Source of the DNA: RYN-230 sp963704995
Lineage (GTDB): Bacteria; Actinomycetota; Actinomycetes; Streptosporangiales; Streptosporangiaceae
DNA length: 64,000 bases
Assembly: GCA_963704995.1 (NCBI GenBank)
Contig: CAVPIM010000017.1
Coordinates: forward strand, 62,001 to 126,000
Reading direction: 5' to 3'
Below are positions 41,993 to 54,442 of this stretch, piece by piece. A program made the translations under genes and the position numbers. The notes beneath the pieces are model-generated. The model was not told the origin of the DNA and searched no databases. It saw only the letters and a list, made by a program, of their open reading frames with translations. How positions within the stretch are numbered: the stretch's first letter is position 1; each line of letters opens with the position of its first letter.

Positions 41993-42867
41993 GCGTCCTC
42001 CCTGGGCTTCAGCCGGACGACGGCGGCGAACCGGCCGCACGGGCGGGCCGCCCGGTCGCTGAAGAACAACTCCGGCCCCTGGCTGTTCATGCCCCTGCTG
42101 TCCGGGACCCGGCTGGCCGTGCTCAGCCCGCTGCCATAGATCTGGGTGTCCGGCACCCCGGACTCGCGGATCACGCGCCGGTGGGCCGCGGGCAGGTCAA
42201 ACAGCCACCGGCCGGAACCATCCGGGCGCATGATCCCGCCGGTGTTCCCGCCGAAGAACCGCTCGGCCGCCGCCGCGACCTCCGGCCCCACCTGATAGCG
42301 GTCCGCCCCGACGGCCGGGCCGATCGCCGCCCGGATCCGCTCGGGCCGGGCGCCCAGCGCCTGCATCGCGTGCAGCGCGGCCCCGGTCACCCCGGCCACC
42401 GTCCCGCGCCAGCCCGCGTGCACGCAGGCCAGCACCCCGGCCTGGGGGTCGGTCAGGATGAGCGGCACGCAGTCGGCGACCAGGATGGCCAGCACCGTCC
42501 CCGGATCGGTGGTCACCATGGCGTCCGTGGACGCGATGGCATCGTCTAGGCCGAGCGCGCCGCGCCCCCGGTCCGACTCCGACACGACCGCGACCCGCCG
42601 GCCGTGCGCCTGGTTGCAGAAGACGAAGTCGCCCAGGTCGGCACCGAGCGCGGCCGCCACCCGCCGCCGGTTCACCAGGACGTCGGCCGGAGTGTCGCCG
42701 ACGTGCAGGCCCAGGTTGAGGGTGGCGTAGGGGCCGGCCGAGACGCCCCCGTGCCGCGTCGTCACGAACGCGTCCAGGCCCAGGGCGTCGAGCGACGGCC
42801 AGGCCAGCACGTTCAGGCTTCCCTGCCGGCGGATGCCAGCGGTGGTCGATGTCGGCGCTGTCACCAC
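41989..42867 (-). CDS. pgeF: Peptidoglycan editing factor PgeF (laccase-domain protein)
   Basis: A 292-residue DUF152/YfiH protein. Zinc ligands are H88 in CNQAHGRR, C133 in VADCVPL and H150 in ACVHAGWRG. PgeF removes wrongly incorporated L-Ser from UDP-MurNAc precursors, keeping L-Ala at position one; many members also have purine-nucleoside phosphorylase activity. The GTG start is six bases after a TAGGAT element (minus strand, 42874-42879), so the operon transcript is probably leaderless. Its stop overlaps the murL start. Placing an editing factor first in a murL-murD2 operon joins synthesis and proofreading. Confidence 0.93.
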   Translation of the reverse strand: MVTAPTSTTAGIRRQGSLNVLAWPSLDALGLDAFVTTRHGGVSAGPYATLNLGLHVGDTPADVLVNRRRVAAALGADLGDFVFCNQAHGRRVAVVSESDRGRGALGLDDAIASTDAMVTTDPGTVLAILVADCVPLILTDPQAGVLACVHAGWRGTVAGVTGAALHAMQALGARPERIRAAIGPAVGADRYQVGPEVAAAAERFFGGNTGGIMRPDGSGRWLFDLPAAHRRVIRESGVPDTQIYGSGLSTASRVPDSRGMNSQGPELFFSDRAARPCGRFAAVVRLKPREDA

Positions 42868-42894
42868 GCCACGATCCTAGTCCGGGGGGACGAC

Positions 42895-42982
42895 CCCCCT
42901 GGACCCCCCATGCTGGCTGAGGTCCCGCCTACCTGCGGCCCCTGGACCCCCCGCCATGCTGGCTGAGGTTCCGCCTACCTGC
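42895..42982. repeat. Tandem duplication of about 45 bp upstream of lipid kinase
   Basis: The unit CCCCTGGACCCCCC-CATGCTGGCTGAGGTCCCGCCTACCTGC occurs at about 42895-42936 and again at 42939-42982 with small changes, and a third partial CTCTGGACCCGC follows. It lies between divergent pgeF and the kinase gene, where promoters are expected. It codes for nothing obvious. Confidence 0.65.
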
Positions 42983-43107
42983 CTCTGGACCCGCAGTGGG
43001 AAGGCCCGCGACGAGCAGGCTCGCGCTATCCGGAGGGGGGCTCCGTCATCCGGGCCTGACGGGACCCCAATAGAGTCAGGGCATGCGGCCTGAGGCGATG
43101 TAGCGAC

Positions 43108-43983
43108 GTGCGTGCAGCTGTCGTGGTGAACCCCACGAAGCATCCCGATGGGGACAAGTTCAAGGCTGAGGTCTGCGAGACCATGGCCGCGCAGGGCTGG
43201 AGCGATCCGCTCTGGCTGGAGACCACCCCGGACGAGACCGGCCGGGGGCTGGCTGAGGCCGCGGTGGCCGAGCAGGTAGACGTGGTCATGGCCAGCGGCG
43301 GCGACGGGACCGTCACCGCCTGCGCCGAAGGGGTGGCCGGCAGCGGCGTCCCGCTCGCCGTGCTGCCGGCCGGGACCGGCAACCTGCTGGCCCGTAACCT
43401 CGGCCTCCCGCTGGCCCTGGACGAGGCGCTGGCGGTGGCGCTGACCGGCCGGGACCGGCGGCTCGACGTGGGCAGCGCCAACGGCCACCCGTTCGTGGCC
43501 ATGGCCGGGATCGGCTTCGACGCGATGCTGCTGGACAGCACCAGCGAGCCGCTCAAGAAGCGGCTGGGCTGGGTGGCCTACTCGCTGTCCGCGCTGCGTC
43601 ATCTGTGGGCCCGCCCGGCGCGGGCCACGCTGCGTGCCGACGGCGACCGCGTGCTGCGCCGCCGGGCCAGCGGCATCATCGTGGGCAACGTGGGCGCGCT
43701 GCAGGGCGGCCTGGCCCTGCTGCCGGGCGCGGAGCCGGACGACGGGCTGCTCAACCTGATGGTGCTGACCGCCTGGGGGTGGTCCGGCTGGCTGGCCCTC
43801 GTGGTGGACGTTTTCCTGCGGCGCACCCGGACCGGCCGGGTCGCCCACAGCGTGTTCCGCGAGCTGCGGGTGCAGCTCGACCGGCCGCAGCTGTGGGAAC
43901 TCGACGGGGAGGTCATGGGCACCACCCGCGAGCTGGTGGTCGTGGTGCAGCCGGGCCGTCTGCTGGTCCGGGTGCCCCGGTAG
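43108..43983 (+). CDS. Diacylglycerol/sphingosine-kinase-like lipid kinase
   Basis: A 291-residue DAGKc-family kinase. The nucleotide motif SGGDGTVTAC (63-72) and PAGTGNLLARNLGLP are the family signatures. The C-terminal beta-sandwich includes IVGNVGALQGGLALLPGAEP and LDGEVMGTT. The likely substrate is a membrane lipid such as diacylglycerol. A GTG start at 43108 gives the full N-terminal strand (RAAVVVNPTK). Divergent from pgeF. Confidence 0.92.
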   Translation: MRAAVVVNPTKHPDGDKFKAEVCETMAAQGWSDPLWLETTPDETGRGLAEAAVAEQVDVVMASGGDGTVTACAEGVAGSGVPLAVLPAGTGNLLARNLGLPLALDEALAVALTGRDRRLDVGSANGHPFVAMAGIGFDAMLLDSTSEPLKKRLGWVAYSLSALRHLWARPARATLRADGDRVLRRRASGIIVGNVGALQGGLALLPGAEPDDGLLNLMVLTAWGWSGWLALVVDVFLRRTRTGRVAHSVFRELRVQLDRPQLWELDGEVMGTTRELVVVVQPGRLLVRVPR

Positions 43984-44168
43984 ATCCGCGCCTGCCCACG
44001 CATCTTCCTGCGGGAAGACGCTGTCTTTGCCACATCTTGGGATACCGCGGGGCGCGCCGTGAATGGGGCGCCGCCGCCTGGGTAGAGGGGGGCAGGCCGG
44101 CGCGGTGAGACCGCGGCGGCCAGCAGCACCCGCAGGCCAAGCGGTCGTCGACCAAAGGTGGCGTCAAC

Positions 44169-45629
44169 GTGTGGAATCGGCTCGAGCAGCGTGAGCTGAA
44201 GCGGGTCTCCCGCCGTATTTCCGACTACAGCGCCGGGCAGCTCCCGTCGCCGGGACAGCCCGCGGGGACCGACCTGCTGCCGCAGATCAAGCACATCGTC
44301 GTGCTGATGATGGAGAACCACTCCTACGATAACTACCTGGGCACACTGCCGGGCCGGGGCGAGGGGTTCCCGCTCGGCCCGGACGGCCAGCCGGAGGTGT
44401 CCAACACCGGGGCGCAGGGCGAATCGGTCCCCGCGCACCACTTGTCCAGCACGGTCCAGCTGCCGGAGACACCGTCGCAGAGCTGGCACGCCACCCACCT
44501 GCAGTGGGCGGACGGCAAGCTCGACGGGTTCGTCAGCGCGACCCAGCAGCTGATGCCCGGCAAGGACCCCACCCGGGCCATGGGCTACTGGACCGAGCAG
44601 GACCTGCCCTTCTACCACGGGCTGGCCCGGACGTTCCCGCTGGCGGACCGCTGGTTCTCCTCCTGCCTGGGCCCCACCTTCCCCAACCGCCGGTTCCTGA
44701 TCTCCGGGACCGCCAACGGGCTCATCGACGACCTGCCGATGAACATGGCCGACTACCCCGAGCACGGGACCATCTTCGACCAGCTCAGCAAGTACGGCAT
44801 CTCGTGGGTGAACTATCACCCGCTGGCCGGGGGCAAGACCGGGTTCCGGTCGGCGCTGCGGCACCGGCGCAGGATGCTGCAGCGCCGGCTGCGCTCGCTG
44901 CGGGCGCTGAACCCGACCTCGCTGGCCCAGCTGGGCAAGGACATGCAGTTCACCGCGGACATCTACCCGCTCGGCCTGGGCCGCTACATGCGGCACGTGC
45001 GGGGCACCGGGCAGTTCTTCGACGACGCCGACCGCGGCACGCTGCCCGCGGTCAGCCTGGTGGACCCCGACTTCAAGGTGTACTCCGAGGAGAACCCGCA
45101 GGACATCACGAAGGGCGAGAGCTTCGCCTCGGAGGTGGTCAAGCGGGTCATGCACGGCAAGGGGTGGGCCAACACCCTGCTGATCTGGCTCTACGACGAG
45201 CACGGCGGCTACTACGACCACGTCCCGCCGCCGCCCGCCGTGGAGCCGGACGACGTGCTGGCCCGCAGCGTATTCAGCCGCCGGACCTGGATCCACGCGG
45301 TCATGGGGCTGCTGTTCCCGGGCTATGTGAAGAACGCCCAGAAGCTGGACGCCGGGCCGAAGCACTACGACCGCTATGGCTTCCGGGTCCCCGCGGTCGT
45401 GGTCTCCCCGTACGCCCGGCCCGGCTACGTGACCTCGAAGACGTTCGACCACACCTCCGTGCTCAAGCTCATCGAGGAGAAGTGGAACCTTCCCCCGCTG
45501 ACGGCGCGGGACGCCGCCGCGGACTCGCCGCTCGACGCCCTCGACTTCGGCAATCCGCCCGCCTTCGCCGAGCCCCCGGAGCTGCCGGAGCCCGCACTGC
45601 GCTGGGGCTCGTGGCCGGCCGAGGTCTAG
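44169..45629 (+). CDS. PF04185 phosphoesterase (phospholipase C/acid phosphatase type)
   Basis: A 486-residue alkaline-phosphatase-superfamily enzyme. The catalytic segment MMENHSYDNYLG (47-58) opens the domain; later come TLLIWLYDEHGGYYDHV and AVVVSPYARPGYV with the usual metal-binding Asp/His. No signal peptide is visible, unlike most secreted phospholipase C homologues, so it may act inside the cell or the N-terminus may be misread. The GTG start is the first in-frame codon. Neighbouring lipid kinase and GAF-ANTAR genes hint at lipid turnover. Confidence 0.85.
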   Translation: MWNRLEQRELKRVSRRISDYSAGQLPSPGQPAGTDLLPQIKHIVVLMMENHSYDNYLGTLPGRGEGFPLGPDGQPEVSNTGAQGESVPAHHLSSTVQLPETPSQSWHATHLQWADGKLDGFVSATQQLMPGKDPTRAMGYWTEQDLPFYHGLARTFPLADRWFSSCLGPTFPNRRFLISGTANGLIDDLPMNMADYPEHGTIFDQLSKYGISWVNYHPLAGGKTGFRSALRHRRRMLQRRLRSLRALNPTSLAQLGKDMQFTADIYPLGLGRYMRHVRGTGQFFDDADRGTLPAVSLVDPDFKVYSEENPQDITKGESFASEVVKRVMHGKGWANTLLIWLYDEHGGYYDHVPPPPAVEPDDVLARSVFSRRTWIHAVMGLLFPGYVKNAQKLDAGPKHYDRYGFRVPAVVVSPYARPGYVTSKTFDHTSVLKLIEEKWNLPPLTARDAAADSPLDALDFGNPPAFAEPPELPEPALRWGSWPAEV

Positions 45630-45647
45630 GCCGCAGGAGGAGCACCC

Positions 45648-46355
45648 ATGACAGTGAACGTGCAGGACGTCAGCTCGGCCCTGGCCGAGCTCGGGCGGCT
45701 GCGGTTCGGCGAGATGAAGGTGGAGGACGCGATGCACGAGATCGTCCGGTCCACCCACGCCATCTTCGACGTGGACGGGGCCGGCCTGATGCTCGCGGAC
45801 GCCGACCACCACCTGCGCAACGTCGCGGTGTCCGACGACCGGCTGGCGCACCTGGAGGAACTCCAGATCCGGCACCGGGAGGGCCCCTGCATCACCGCGT
45901 TCGAGGACAAGGCGCTGGTCGGCGCGGACGACCTGACGCAGGAATCCCGCTGGCCCCTGTTCAGCGCGGCTGCCGTGCAGCGGGGCGTGCGCGCCGTGCT
46001 GGCCAGCCCGCTCCCGTACAACCAGGACGCGGTGGGGGTGGTGGCCGTGCTCTCGGAGGACCCGCACCCCTGGTCCGCCGAGGGCGAGCTGGCCCTGCTG
46101 GCCTTCACCGACCTGGCCGCGCTGCTCATCGCCAGCATGATGCAGGGCCAGGAACAGTCCGTGCTGGCTGGCCAGCTGCAGGCCGCGCTGAATTCGCGGG
46201 CTGTCATCGAGCAGGCGAAAGGCGTGCTGATCGGCCAGCTGGGCCTGTCCGCGCACGAGGCATACGAGACACTCCGTGCGCAAGCCAGGTCGCAGCGCCG
46301 CAAGCTGGCCGCTGTCTGCGCGGATGTCGTCCGGAATGCGGCAGGCCGGCGATGA
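45648..46355 (+). CDS. GAF-ANTAR RNA-binding antiterminator
   Basis: A 235-residue regulator. A GAF sensory domain (about 20-170) precedes a C-terminal ANTAR domain (about 180-230, SRAVIEQAKGVLIGQLGLSA then EAYETLRAQARSQRRKLAAV). ANTAR domains bind paired RNA hairpins and prevent termination. The ligand of the GAF domain is unknown. The gene follows the phosphoesterase by 18 bases with GCAGGAGGAG before the ATG, so it belongs to the same transcript. Confidence 0.92.
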   Translation: MTVNVQDVSSALAELGRLRFGEMKVEDAMHEIVRSTHAIFDVDGAGLMLADADHHLRNVAVSDDRLAHLEELQIRHREGPCITAFEDKALVGADDLTQESRWPLFSAAAVQRGVRAVLASPLPYNQDAVGVVAVLSEDPHPWSAEGELALLAFTDLAALLIASMMQGQEQSVLAGQLQAALNSRAVIEQAKGVLIGQLGLSAHEAYETLRAQARSQRRKLAAVCADVVRNAAGRR

Positions 46356-46551
46356 TGATTTGCACTCGGCGCCGGTTGCGGCATACTGGAATGGCCGTCG
46401 CGAAACCGCCGAGACTCCCGCGGTTGTCCGGAACGCCGGCGTTTGTCATTGATCGGCTCCGCTATTGCGTCGGGGTCGCTCCTCCTGACAGCGCCCGGCC
46501 TTAACGCCAGAGCAATTCGCTCTCATCGGATAACAACTCTTAGGAGATCTC

Positions 46552-46707
46552 ATGATCGTCATCGGCATCGTCCTGCTCCTGCTCGGCTTCCTGCTCAAGG
46601 TCGCGATCCTGTGGACCCTGGGGATCATCGTCCTGGTGGTCGGCCTCATCCTGCTGCTGCTCGGCTCGCTCGGCCACGCCGTGGGCCCGCGCCGCCATTA
46701 CTGGTAG
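46552..46707 (+). CDS. DUF6131-like small membrane protein
   Basis: A 51-residue protein (MIVIGIVLLLLGFLLKVAIL...) with two hydrophobic segments split by a short turn and a basic C-terminus (PRRHYW). Members of this family in actinomycetes are of unknown function. The ATG has TAGGAGATC directly upstream. A 196-base AT-richer spacer before it holds a possible TTGCAC-N16-CATACT promoter at about 46362. A strong hairpin follows. Confidence 0.8.
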   Translation: MIVIGIVLLLLGFLLKVAILWTLGIIVLVVGLILLLLGSLGHAVGPRRHYW

Positions 46708-46792
46708 CAGCGCCATTGGCCGCGCCGCGCGGCTCCGGCGGCTGAGGGCAGCGCCGGGTCCCGCGCCCGCCACGGCCCTACCGCACACGGCT

Positions 46793-46817
46793 CCGGCCAC
46801 CCCGCCCGGGTGGCCGG
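46793..46817 (+). terminator. Strong hairpin terminator
   Basis: CCGGCCACCC (46793-46802) pairs with GGGTGGCCGG (46808-46817) over ten perfect pairs and a five-base loop. It lies 86 bases after the small membrane-protein gene. Outer CACGG/CCGTG bases extend the stem. There is no U-tract. Confidence 0.7.
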
Positions 46818-46926
46818 GGCCGTGGCGTATCTCACTCGCGCAAGGTGATGGCGTACCCCGCGGACCTCTGACAGGTTGGCAGCGAGAGCGCTGGCGGCCC
46901 GGCAGGGCCCAAGGGAAGGGGACACC

Positions 46927-49673
46927 GTGGGCGCCGAGCAGGAGCAGGGCGGACGGCGGCCTGAAGCCACCGGTGCGGAGCAGCAGCGGGTCAGCACGCT
47001 AGGGCGCCTGGAGGAAGGGTTGCTCCAGGCGGGCGACTGGTACCACTGGGGCCCGTACGTCAGCGAGCGGCAGTGGGGCACGGTCCGCGAGGACTACAGC
47101 CCCGACGGCCAGGCGTGGGATTCCTTCCCGCATGACCATGCCCGGTCGAGGGCCTACCGGTGGGGCGAGGACGGGCTGGCCGGATTCTCCGATATCGAGC
47201 AGCGACTGTGCCTGGGCCTGGCCCTGTGGAATGGCCGCGACCCGATCCTGAAGGAACGGCCATTCGGCCTGACCGGCCCGCAGGGCAACCACGGCGAGGA
47301 CGTCAAGGAATACTGGTGGTACCTGGACGCCACCCCCACGCACTCGTGGAACCGCTGGCGTTATCACTATCCGCAGTGCGCCTTTCCCTACCAGGATCTC
47401 GTTGACCAGAACGCGGCCCGCGGACCGGCTCCAGCCGGAATACGAGCTGATCGACACCGGGGCTTTCGATGACGGGCGTTACTGGATTACCGAAGTCCAT
47501 TACGCCAAGGCGGCCCCGGATGACCTGCTCATGCAGATCTCGGTGACCAATGCGGGGCCCGAGGAGGCGACCCTGCACGTGCTGCCGACCGCCTGGTTCC
47601 GGAACACCTGGTCCTGGGACCATGGCGCCCCGCGCCCCGTCCTGGCCGCGGCGGCGGACGCCGCGGTCACGATCGGCCACCCGTTCCTCGGCGACCTGGA
47701 GCTCACCGCCGGGACCGGCCCCGATGGCACCCACCCCGTGCCCCTGTTCTGCGAGAACGAGACCAACACCCAGCGGCTGTACGGCACGGCGTGCGCCACC
47801 CCGTACCCCAAGGACGGCATCAACGACCACGTGATCAGCGGGGCGCCGACCGTCAACCCGGCCCGGACCGGGACCAAGTGCGCGTTCTGGTACCAGCTGA
47901 CCGTGCCGGCCGGCCAGACCGCCGAGCTGCGGCTCCGGCTGCGGCCCGCAGCCGCGGCGGCGGCGCCCCGGATCCGCTGGGGACCGGGTTCGAGCAGGTC
48001 GTGACGGCCCGCCGGGCCGAGGCGGACGAGTTCTACGCCGGGCTGACCCCGGCCGCGGCGAGCGCCGACGAGGCCCTGGTCATGCGGCAGGCGTTCGCCG
48101 GGGTGCTGTGGAGCAAGCAGCTCTACTACTACGACGTGGCCCGCTGGCTGGACGGTGACCCGGCCCAGCCCCCGCCACCGCCGCAGCGGCAGAGCGGCCG
48201 GAACAGCCGGTGGCGCCACTTCAACGCGTTCGACATCATGTCCATGCCGGACAAGTGGGAGTACCCCTGGTTCGCGGCCTGGGATCTGGCCTTCCACTGC
48301 GTGGCGCTGGCCCACGTGGACCCCGCATTCGCCAAGTACCAGCTGATCCTGCTGTGCCGGGAATGGTTCCAGCACCCGAACGGGGCGCTGCCCGCGTACG
48401 AGTGGGATTTCTCCGACGTGAACCCGCCGGTCCAGGCCTGGGCCGCGCTCGAGGTGTTCGCCATCGACGGCGGCCGCGACATCGAGTTCCTCAGCCGGGT
48501 CTTCGACAAGCTGCTGGTCAACTTCACCTGGTGGGTCAACCTGGAGGATGCCAACGGTAACGACATCTTCGAGGGCGGCTTCCTCGGCCTGGACAACATC
48601 GGCCCGCTGGACCGCTCGCACCTGCCGGTCGGCGGCATCCTCGAGCAGTCTGACGCCACCGGGTGGATGGGCTTCTACGCGATCGCGCTCGGCGCCATGG
48701 CTGCCGTCCTGAACCGGTCCGGGCAGCGCCCCGCCACCGACCTGGTGCTGAAGTTCGTCGAGCACTTCGCGGCCATCCGCTCCGCGCTGGAGAGCCAGGG
48801 TCTGTGGCACGAGGCAGACGGCCTGTTCTACGACCGGCTGGTGCTGCCGTCCGGCGCCCAGGTGCCGGTGCAGTCCCACTCCATGGTCGGCATCATCCCG
48901 GCCCTGGCCGCCGTGGTCATCGGCGAGGAGGACCTGAACCGCGCCCTGGCCCTGGGCAAGAACTTCGCCGGGTTCCTGGACAGCGAAGGGCTGGCCGACC
49001 CGGGGAAGCTCCGCGAGCGGGGCCTGCTCCGCGGCGAGCCCGGCGACCAGCGGCTGCTGCTCAGCCTGGCCGGCCCGGAGCGCCTGGAACGCCTGCTGAG
49101 CCGCCTGTTCGACGAGTCTGAGTTCCTCTCGCCGCACGGGCTGCGGGCCCTGTCCGCCTATCACCGGCAGTACCCCTACGAGATCGACGTCGAAGGGGTC
49201 CGGGCCACCATCGACTATGAGCCCGCCGAGTCGACCACGGCCATGTTCGGCGGCAACTCCAACTGGCGCGGCCCGGTCTGGTTCCCGCTGAACTACCTGG
49301 TGATCAGCTCCCTGGAGCGGTACCACCGGTTCTTCGGTGACGAGGTGACCCTCGAGTACCCGGCCGGATCCGGCCAGCGGCTGACCCTGGACGTGATCGC
49401 GCGCGACCTGCAGGACCGGCTCATCACGATCTTCACCCGGGGACCGGACGGCCGCCGGCCCTGCTTCGGCGGTACCCAGTTGCTCCAGGACGACCCGGCC
49501 TGGCACGACAACCTGGTCTTCAGCGAGTACTTCCACGGCGACAACGGCGCCGCGATCGGGGCCGCGCACCAGACCGGGTGGACCGCGCTGATCGCGGACG
49601 TGATCCGCCGCCGCCACGGCGAGGTCCGGACGGTGGGCGACATCATGCGGCTCTACGGCCCGAAGGCCCAGCC

Positions 49674-49677
<4 letters not shown>
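46927..49677 (+). CDS. MGH1-like/GH63-type glucosidase (two frameshifts)
   Basis: A protein of about 915 residues in three pieces: 46927 to about 47415 (start GTG, GDWYHWGPYVSERQWGTVRE), about 47415-47970 (EYELIDTGAFDDGRYWITEV), and about 47985-49677 (HFNAFDIMSMPDKWEYPWFA through VFSEYFHGDNGAAIGAAHQT). Frame breaks are near 47405-47425 and 47960-47985, the latter in a GCG repeat. Repaired, it is an (alpha/alpha)6-barrel glycoside hydrolase, the group often named glucosidase. It overlaps glgX (GTGA), so both act on an alpha-glucan such as glycogen. Confidence 0.8.
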
Positions 49678-51848
<2,171 letters not shown>

Positions 51849-51887
51849 GCCCAGGCTCCGGGCTAGCCCAGGCCCCAGGCGGTCAAC

Positions 51888-52612
51888 TTATGCGGCGGGC
51901 GGGCCGGCTGGCGCGACCGAGACGGCGATCTCGCCGCCGAGCCAGGCTCCGGCCTCCAGTTCCAGGTCATCGCCGCTCCAGAACCGGCCGGGGTCATACC
52001 ACTGCGGCTGGTGCCGTCCGGACAGCAGGCCCATGGCCTGGTAGGTGGCCGCGACGACCTCCGCGCAGTACGCGCTCTCCAGGGCCCGGTCCGGGCCCGG
52101 CAGGCCCCCGGCCGGGCCGTCCCCGGAGCCTGCCGCGGCTGCGTGCCCCCGGGGGGCAGGCGCAGCTGGGACGGCCGGGGGAGCCGGCCGAGGAGCCACC
52201 GGCTGGCGAGGGCGGCGGTGCTGGGGAACGGGATGCCGTCCAGCCGGGCGATGGTGCGCAGCAGCGCGTCCTCCATCCCGGGCCGCGCAGGATGCTCCAG
52301 CTGGCGCAGCCACGCGTCCTGGCCGTACCGGGTCGTCCAGACCAGCACCGCGGCCCGCAGGTCGTGCAGCTGGACCCCGCGGTGTCTTGTGCCTGACCAG
52401 AGATCCTCCAGCGAGCGGCCCAGTTCGGCGTGCCACATCAGCGGGGGCAGGTCCTCGATCACGACGGACATGCCGACGTGGTTCACCGGGCTGTTCGTGC
52501 CGACCCGGATAGCCCGGTCGGCCAGCGTGTGGCCACGGAACAGCCATATGTCCCCGGTCCGGGTCTGTTCCAGGGCCTCGTCCAGCGTGATGCGCGCGGT
52601 AGTGGTCGCCAC
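51888..52612 (-). CDS. YiiX-like permuted NlpC/P60 protein (one frameshift)
   Basis: The N-terminal frame (MATTTARITLDEALEQTRTG) carries GDIWLFRGHTLADRAIRVGT and VNHVGMSVVI, with the catalytic His of permuted papain-like enzymes. The C-terminal half, in another frame, carries SAYCAEVVAATYQAMGLL with the catalytic Cys and ends at 51888. The break is near 52145-52156, where the plus strand has C5G6; one more C restores the frame. Repaired length is about 240 residues. Family members act on peptide, lipid or other amide/ester bonds; substrate unknown. Confidence 0.7.
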
Positions 52613-52629
52613 GGTCGTAGCCTAGGCAG

Positions 52630-52806
52630 GTGCGCTGGTGGAAAGTAGCGGGATTGGCAGGCCTGGCGGGCGTGGCCGCCACGGGAGCGGTGATCGCCCG
52701 GGCCGAACGACGGCGCCGGGCCTACACACCCGAGGAGGTCAGGGAGCGGCTGCACGCGCGGCTGGAGACGTCACAGCCCGCGGGCCCAGATCAAGCCGGG
52801 GACTGA
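52630..52806 (+). CDS. Small membrane-anchored basic protein
   Basis: A 58-residue protein with one N-terminal helix (WWKVAGLAGLAGVAATGAVI) followed by ARAERRRRAYTPEEVRERLH and an acidic tail. The GTG is six bases after TAGCCT (52618-52623), so the mRNA may be leaderless. Similar short proteins occur in many actinomycetes next to hydrolase genes; function unknown. Divergent from the gene at 51888. Confidence 0.65.
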   Translation: MRWWKVAGLAGLAGVAATGAVIARAERRRRAYTPEEVRERLHARLETSQPAGPDQAGD

Positions 52807-52826
52807 GCTCAGGCCGGGGACTGAGC

Positions 52827-54370
52827 TCAGGACCGGAACTCGTACAGGCTGAGCCAGGAGACGCTCACCCGCCAGCGGCGGACCAGCTGGAACGGCAGGC
52901 CCGTGAGTTCGCTTGGCCGTCCGGGCCGGGTGACGTTGCTCTCGGTGACCCAGACCCGGTGGACCCCGGCCAGCCTGCTGCGGACGACCGCCGCCGGTGC
53001 GGCGGTGCCGTCAATCGTGTCCGACCGGCCGCCCGGCTCGCCCAGCGTGACGTCGCGCAGCGGGGCGAGGCCGAAGGGGTAGGCGGCCGCGAACGACCGG
53101 GAGCCGGCGCCCTGCGGGTAGAGCACCGCGTCCCCCGGTCTTTCGTACTGGGCGACGATCTGGTCCAGGCGGCGGATGTTGTCGGTGTGGCCGGCGGCCC
53201 CCGTTCACCCAGCTGGGCGGGCAGGGCGAGCAGCACGATCAGGGCCAGCCCGGCAGCCGCGGCCGCCCGGCCCGCCGCGGCCAGCCCGGTGCCGACCAGC
53301 AGGGCGGCACCGGGCACGCAGAACACGATGTAGCGGAACGTGTAGGCCGGTTCGACCTGCGACATCATGAACAAGATCACCGGGGGCCCAGCCAGCCAGG
53401 GCAGGCCCAGGGCGGGCAGCCGGGCCGGCCAGTCGGCCGCGAGCCGGTGCCCCAGCGTCGCGAACGCCAGCCCGAGCCCGGTCAGCACCGCCGCGGCCAG
53501 CAGCAGCCCGGCCGAGCCGACCAGCCGCCCGGTGGCCAGCGCGGCCGCGGCCCCCGGCGGGCGCAGCCACCCGACCTGGGCCCGCTGCGCCCAGGCCGCC
53601 ACCAGGAGCGGTACCAGCAGGACACAGGCGGCGGCGGTCGCGCGAAGCCACCTCCGGCCCACGGCCCGCCAGTGAGCCGTGGGCGGCCAGGCCGCCAGGG
53701 TCATGGCGTGCGCCGGGATCAGCAGCAGGCCGAATACGTTGGCCAGCCCGAGAGCCACCAGGCTGGCCGCGTACCAGCGCGCCCAGCATCGCCGGCCGTC
53801 GTCCTCGGCCAGCCGGACCAGGAAGTAACTGGCCGCCGCGCCGGCCGCGGTTTCCATCGCGAACGGGCGCGCGTCCTGGGCAAACCAGCTGACGGCGGGC
53901 AGGGCGGCGAAGGTGAGCCCGGCGGCCAGCCCGGCCCGCCGCGACACCAGCCGCCGGCCGGTCACGGTGATGAAGGCCGCCGCCGCGGCCATGGCCAGCG
54001 CCGAGGGCAGCCGCAAGGCGAGCTCGCTGTGGCCGGCCAGCCGGACCACCAGCCACATCAGCACGTAGTAGGCGCCGTGCACCGCGTCCACGTGGCCGAG
54101 CATGGCGATCAGCTCAGGCAGCGAACGCTGGGTGGCGGACTGGGTCGCGCCCTCGTCCCGCCAGAAGGACGGCACCTGGATCTTCCACAGGGCGACCGCG
54201 AGGGTGGCCAGCGCCGCATAGGCCGGGGGCCAGCACGCCAGCAGAGCCCGCCGCCGGGGGCGGCCGGCGGGCCGTCCCGCGGTGGGCCGGAAGGCCGGCC
54301 GTGGCGGGGCCGCGGCCGGCGGTGCGGCGGCCCCTGGTATCACTAAAGTTGTAGTGACGGGATGACCCAC
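52827..54370 (-). CDS. GT39-type membrane glycosyltransferase (one frameshift)
   Basis: An N-terminal disordered head (about 1-40) is followed by about ten helices. The first periplasmic loop has the acidic motif FWRDEGATQSATQRSL, the place of the GT39/ArnT catalytic Asp. After position 53200 the frame is lost; the continuation reads LDQIVAQYERPGDAVLYPQG and ends at 52827. The break is in a G-run near 53196-53204 that is one base short (five instead of six). Repaired length is about 515 residues. It probably moves a sugar from a polyprenyl donor to a cell-surface acceptor. Confidence 0.78.
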
Positions 54371-54442
54371 GGTAAGGACTGTAGGGTCAGGTGCCTGGTC
54401 GTTGCCGGGATATTGATGGGGTCTTTGCGCAATCCTGGGCTG

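Noticed and set aside
42895..42982. Direct repeats considered as a CRISPR array
   Set aside because: Only two full copies without spacers, and no cas gene in the window.
43599..46283. 894-residue open frame on the minus strand
   Set aside because: It runs antisense to the kinase, phosphoesterase and GAF-ANTAR genes, is rich in Arg/Gly/Val/His and matches no family; it is a high-GC shadow.
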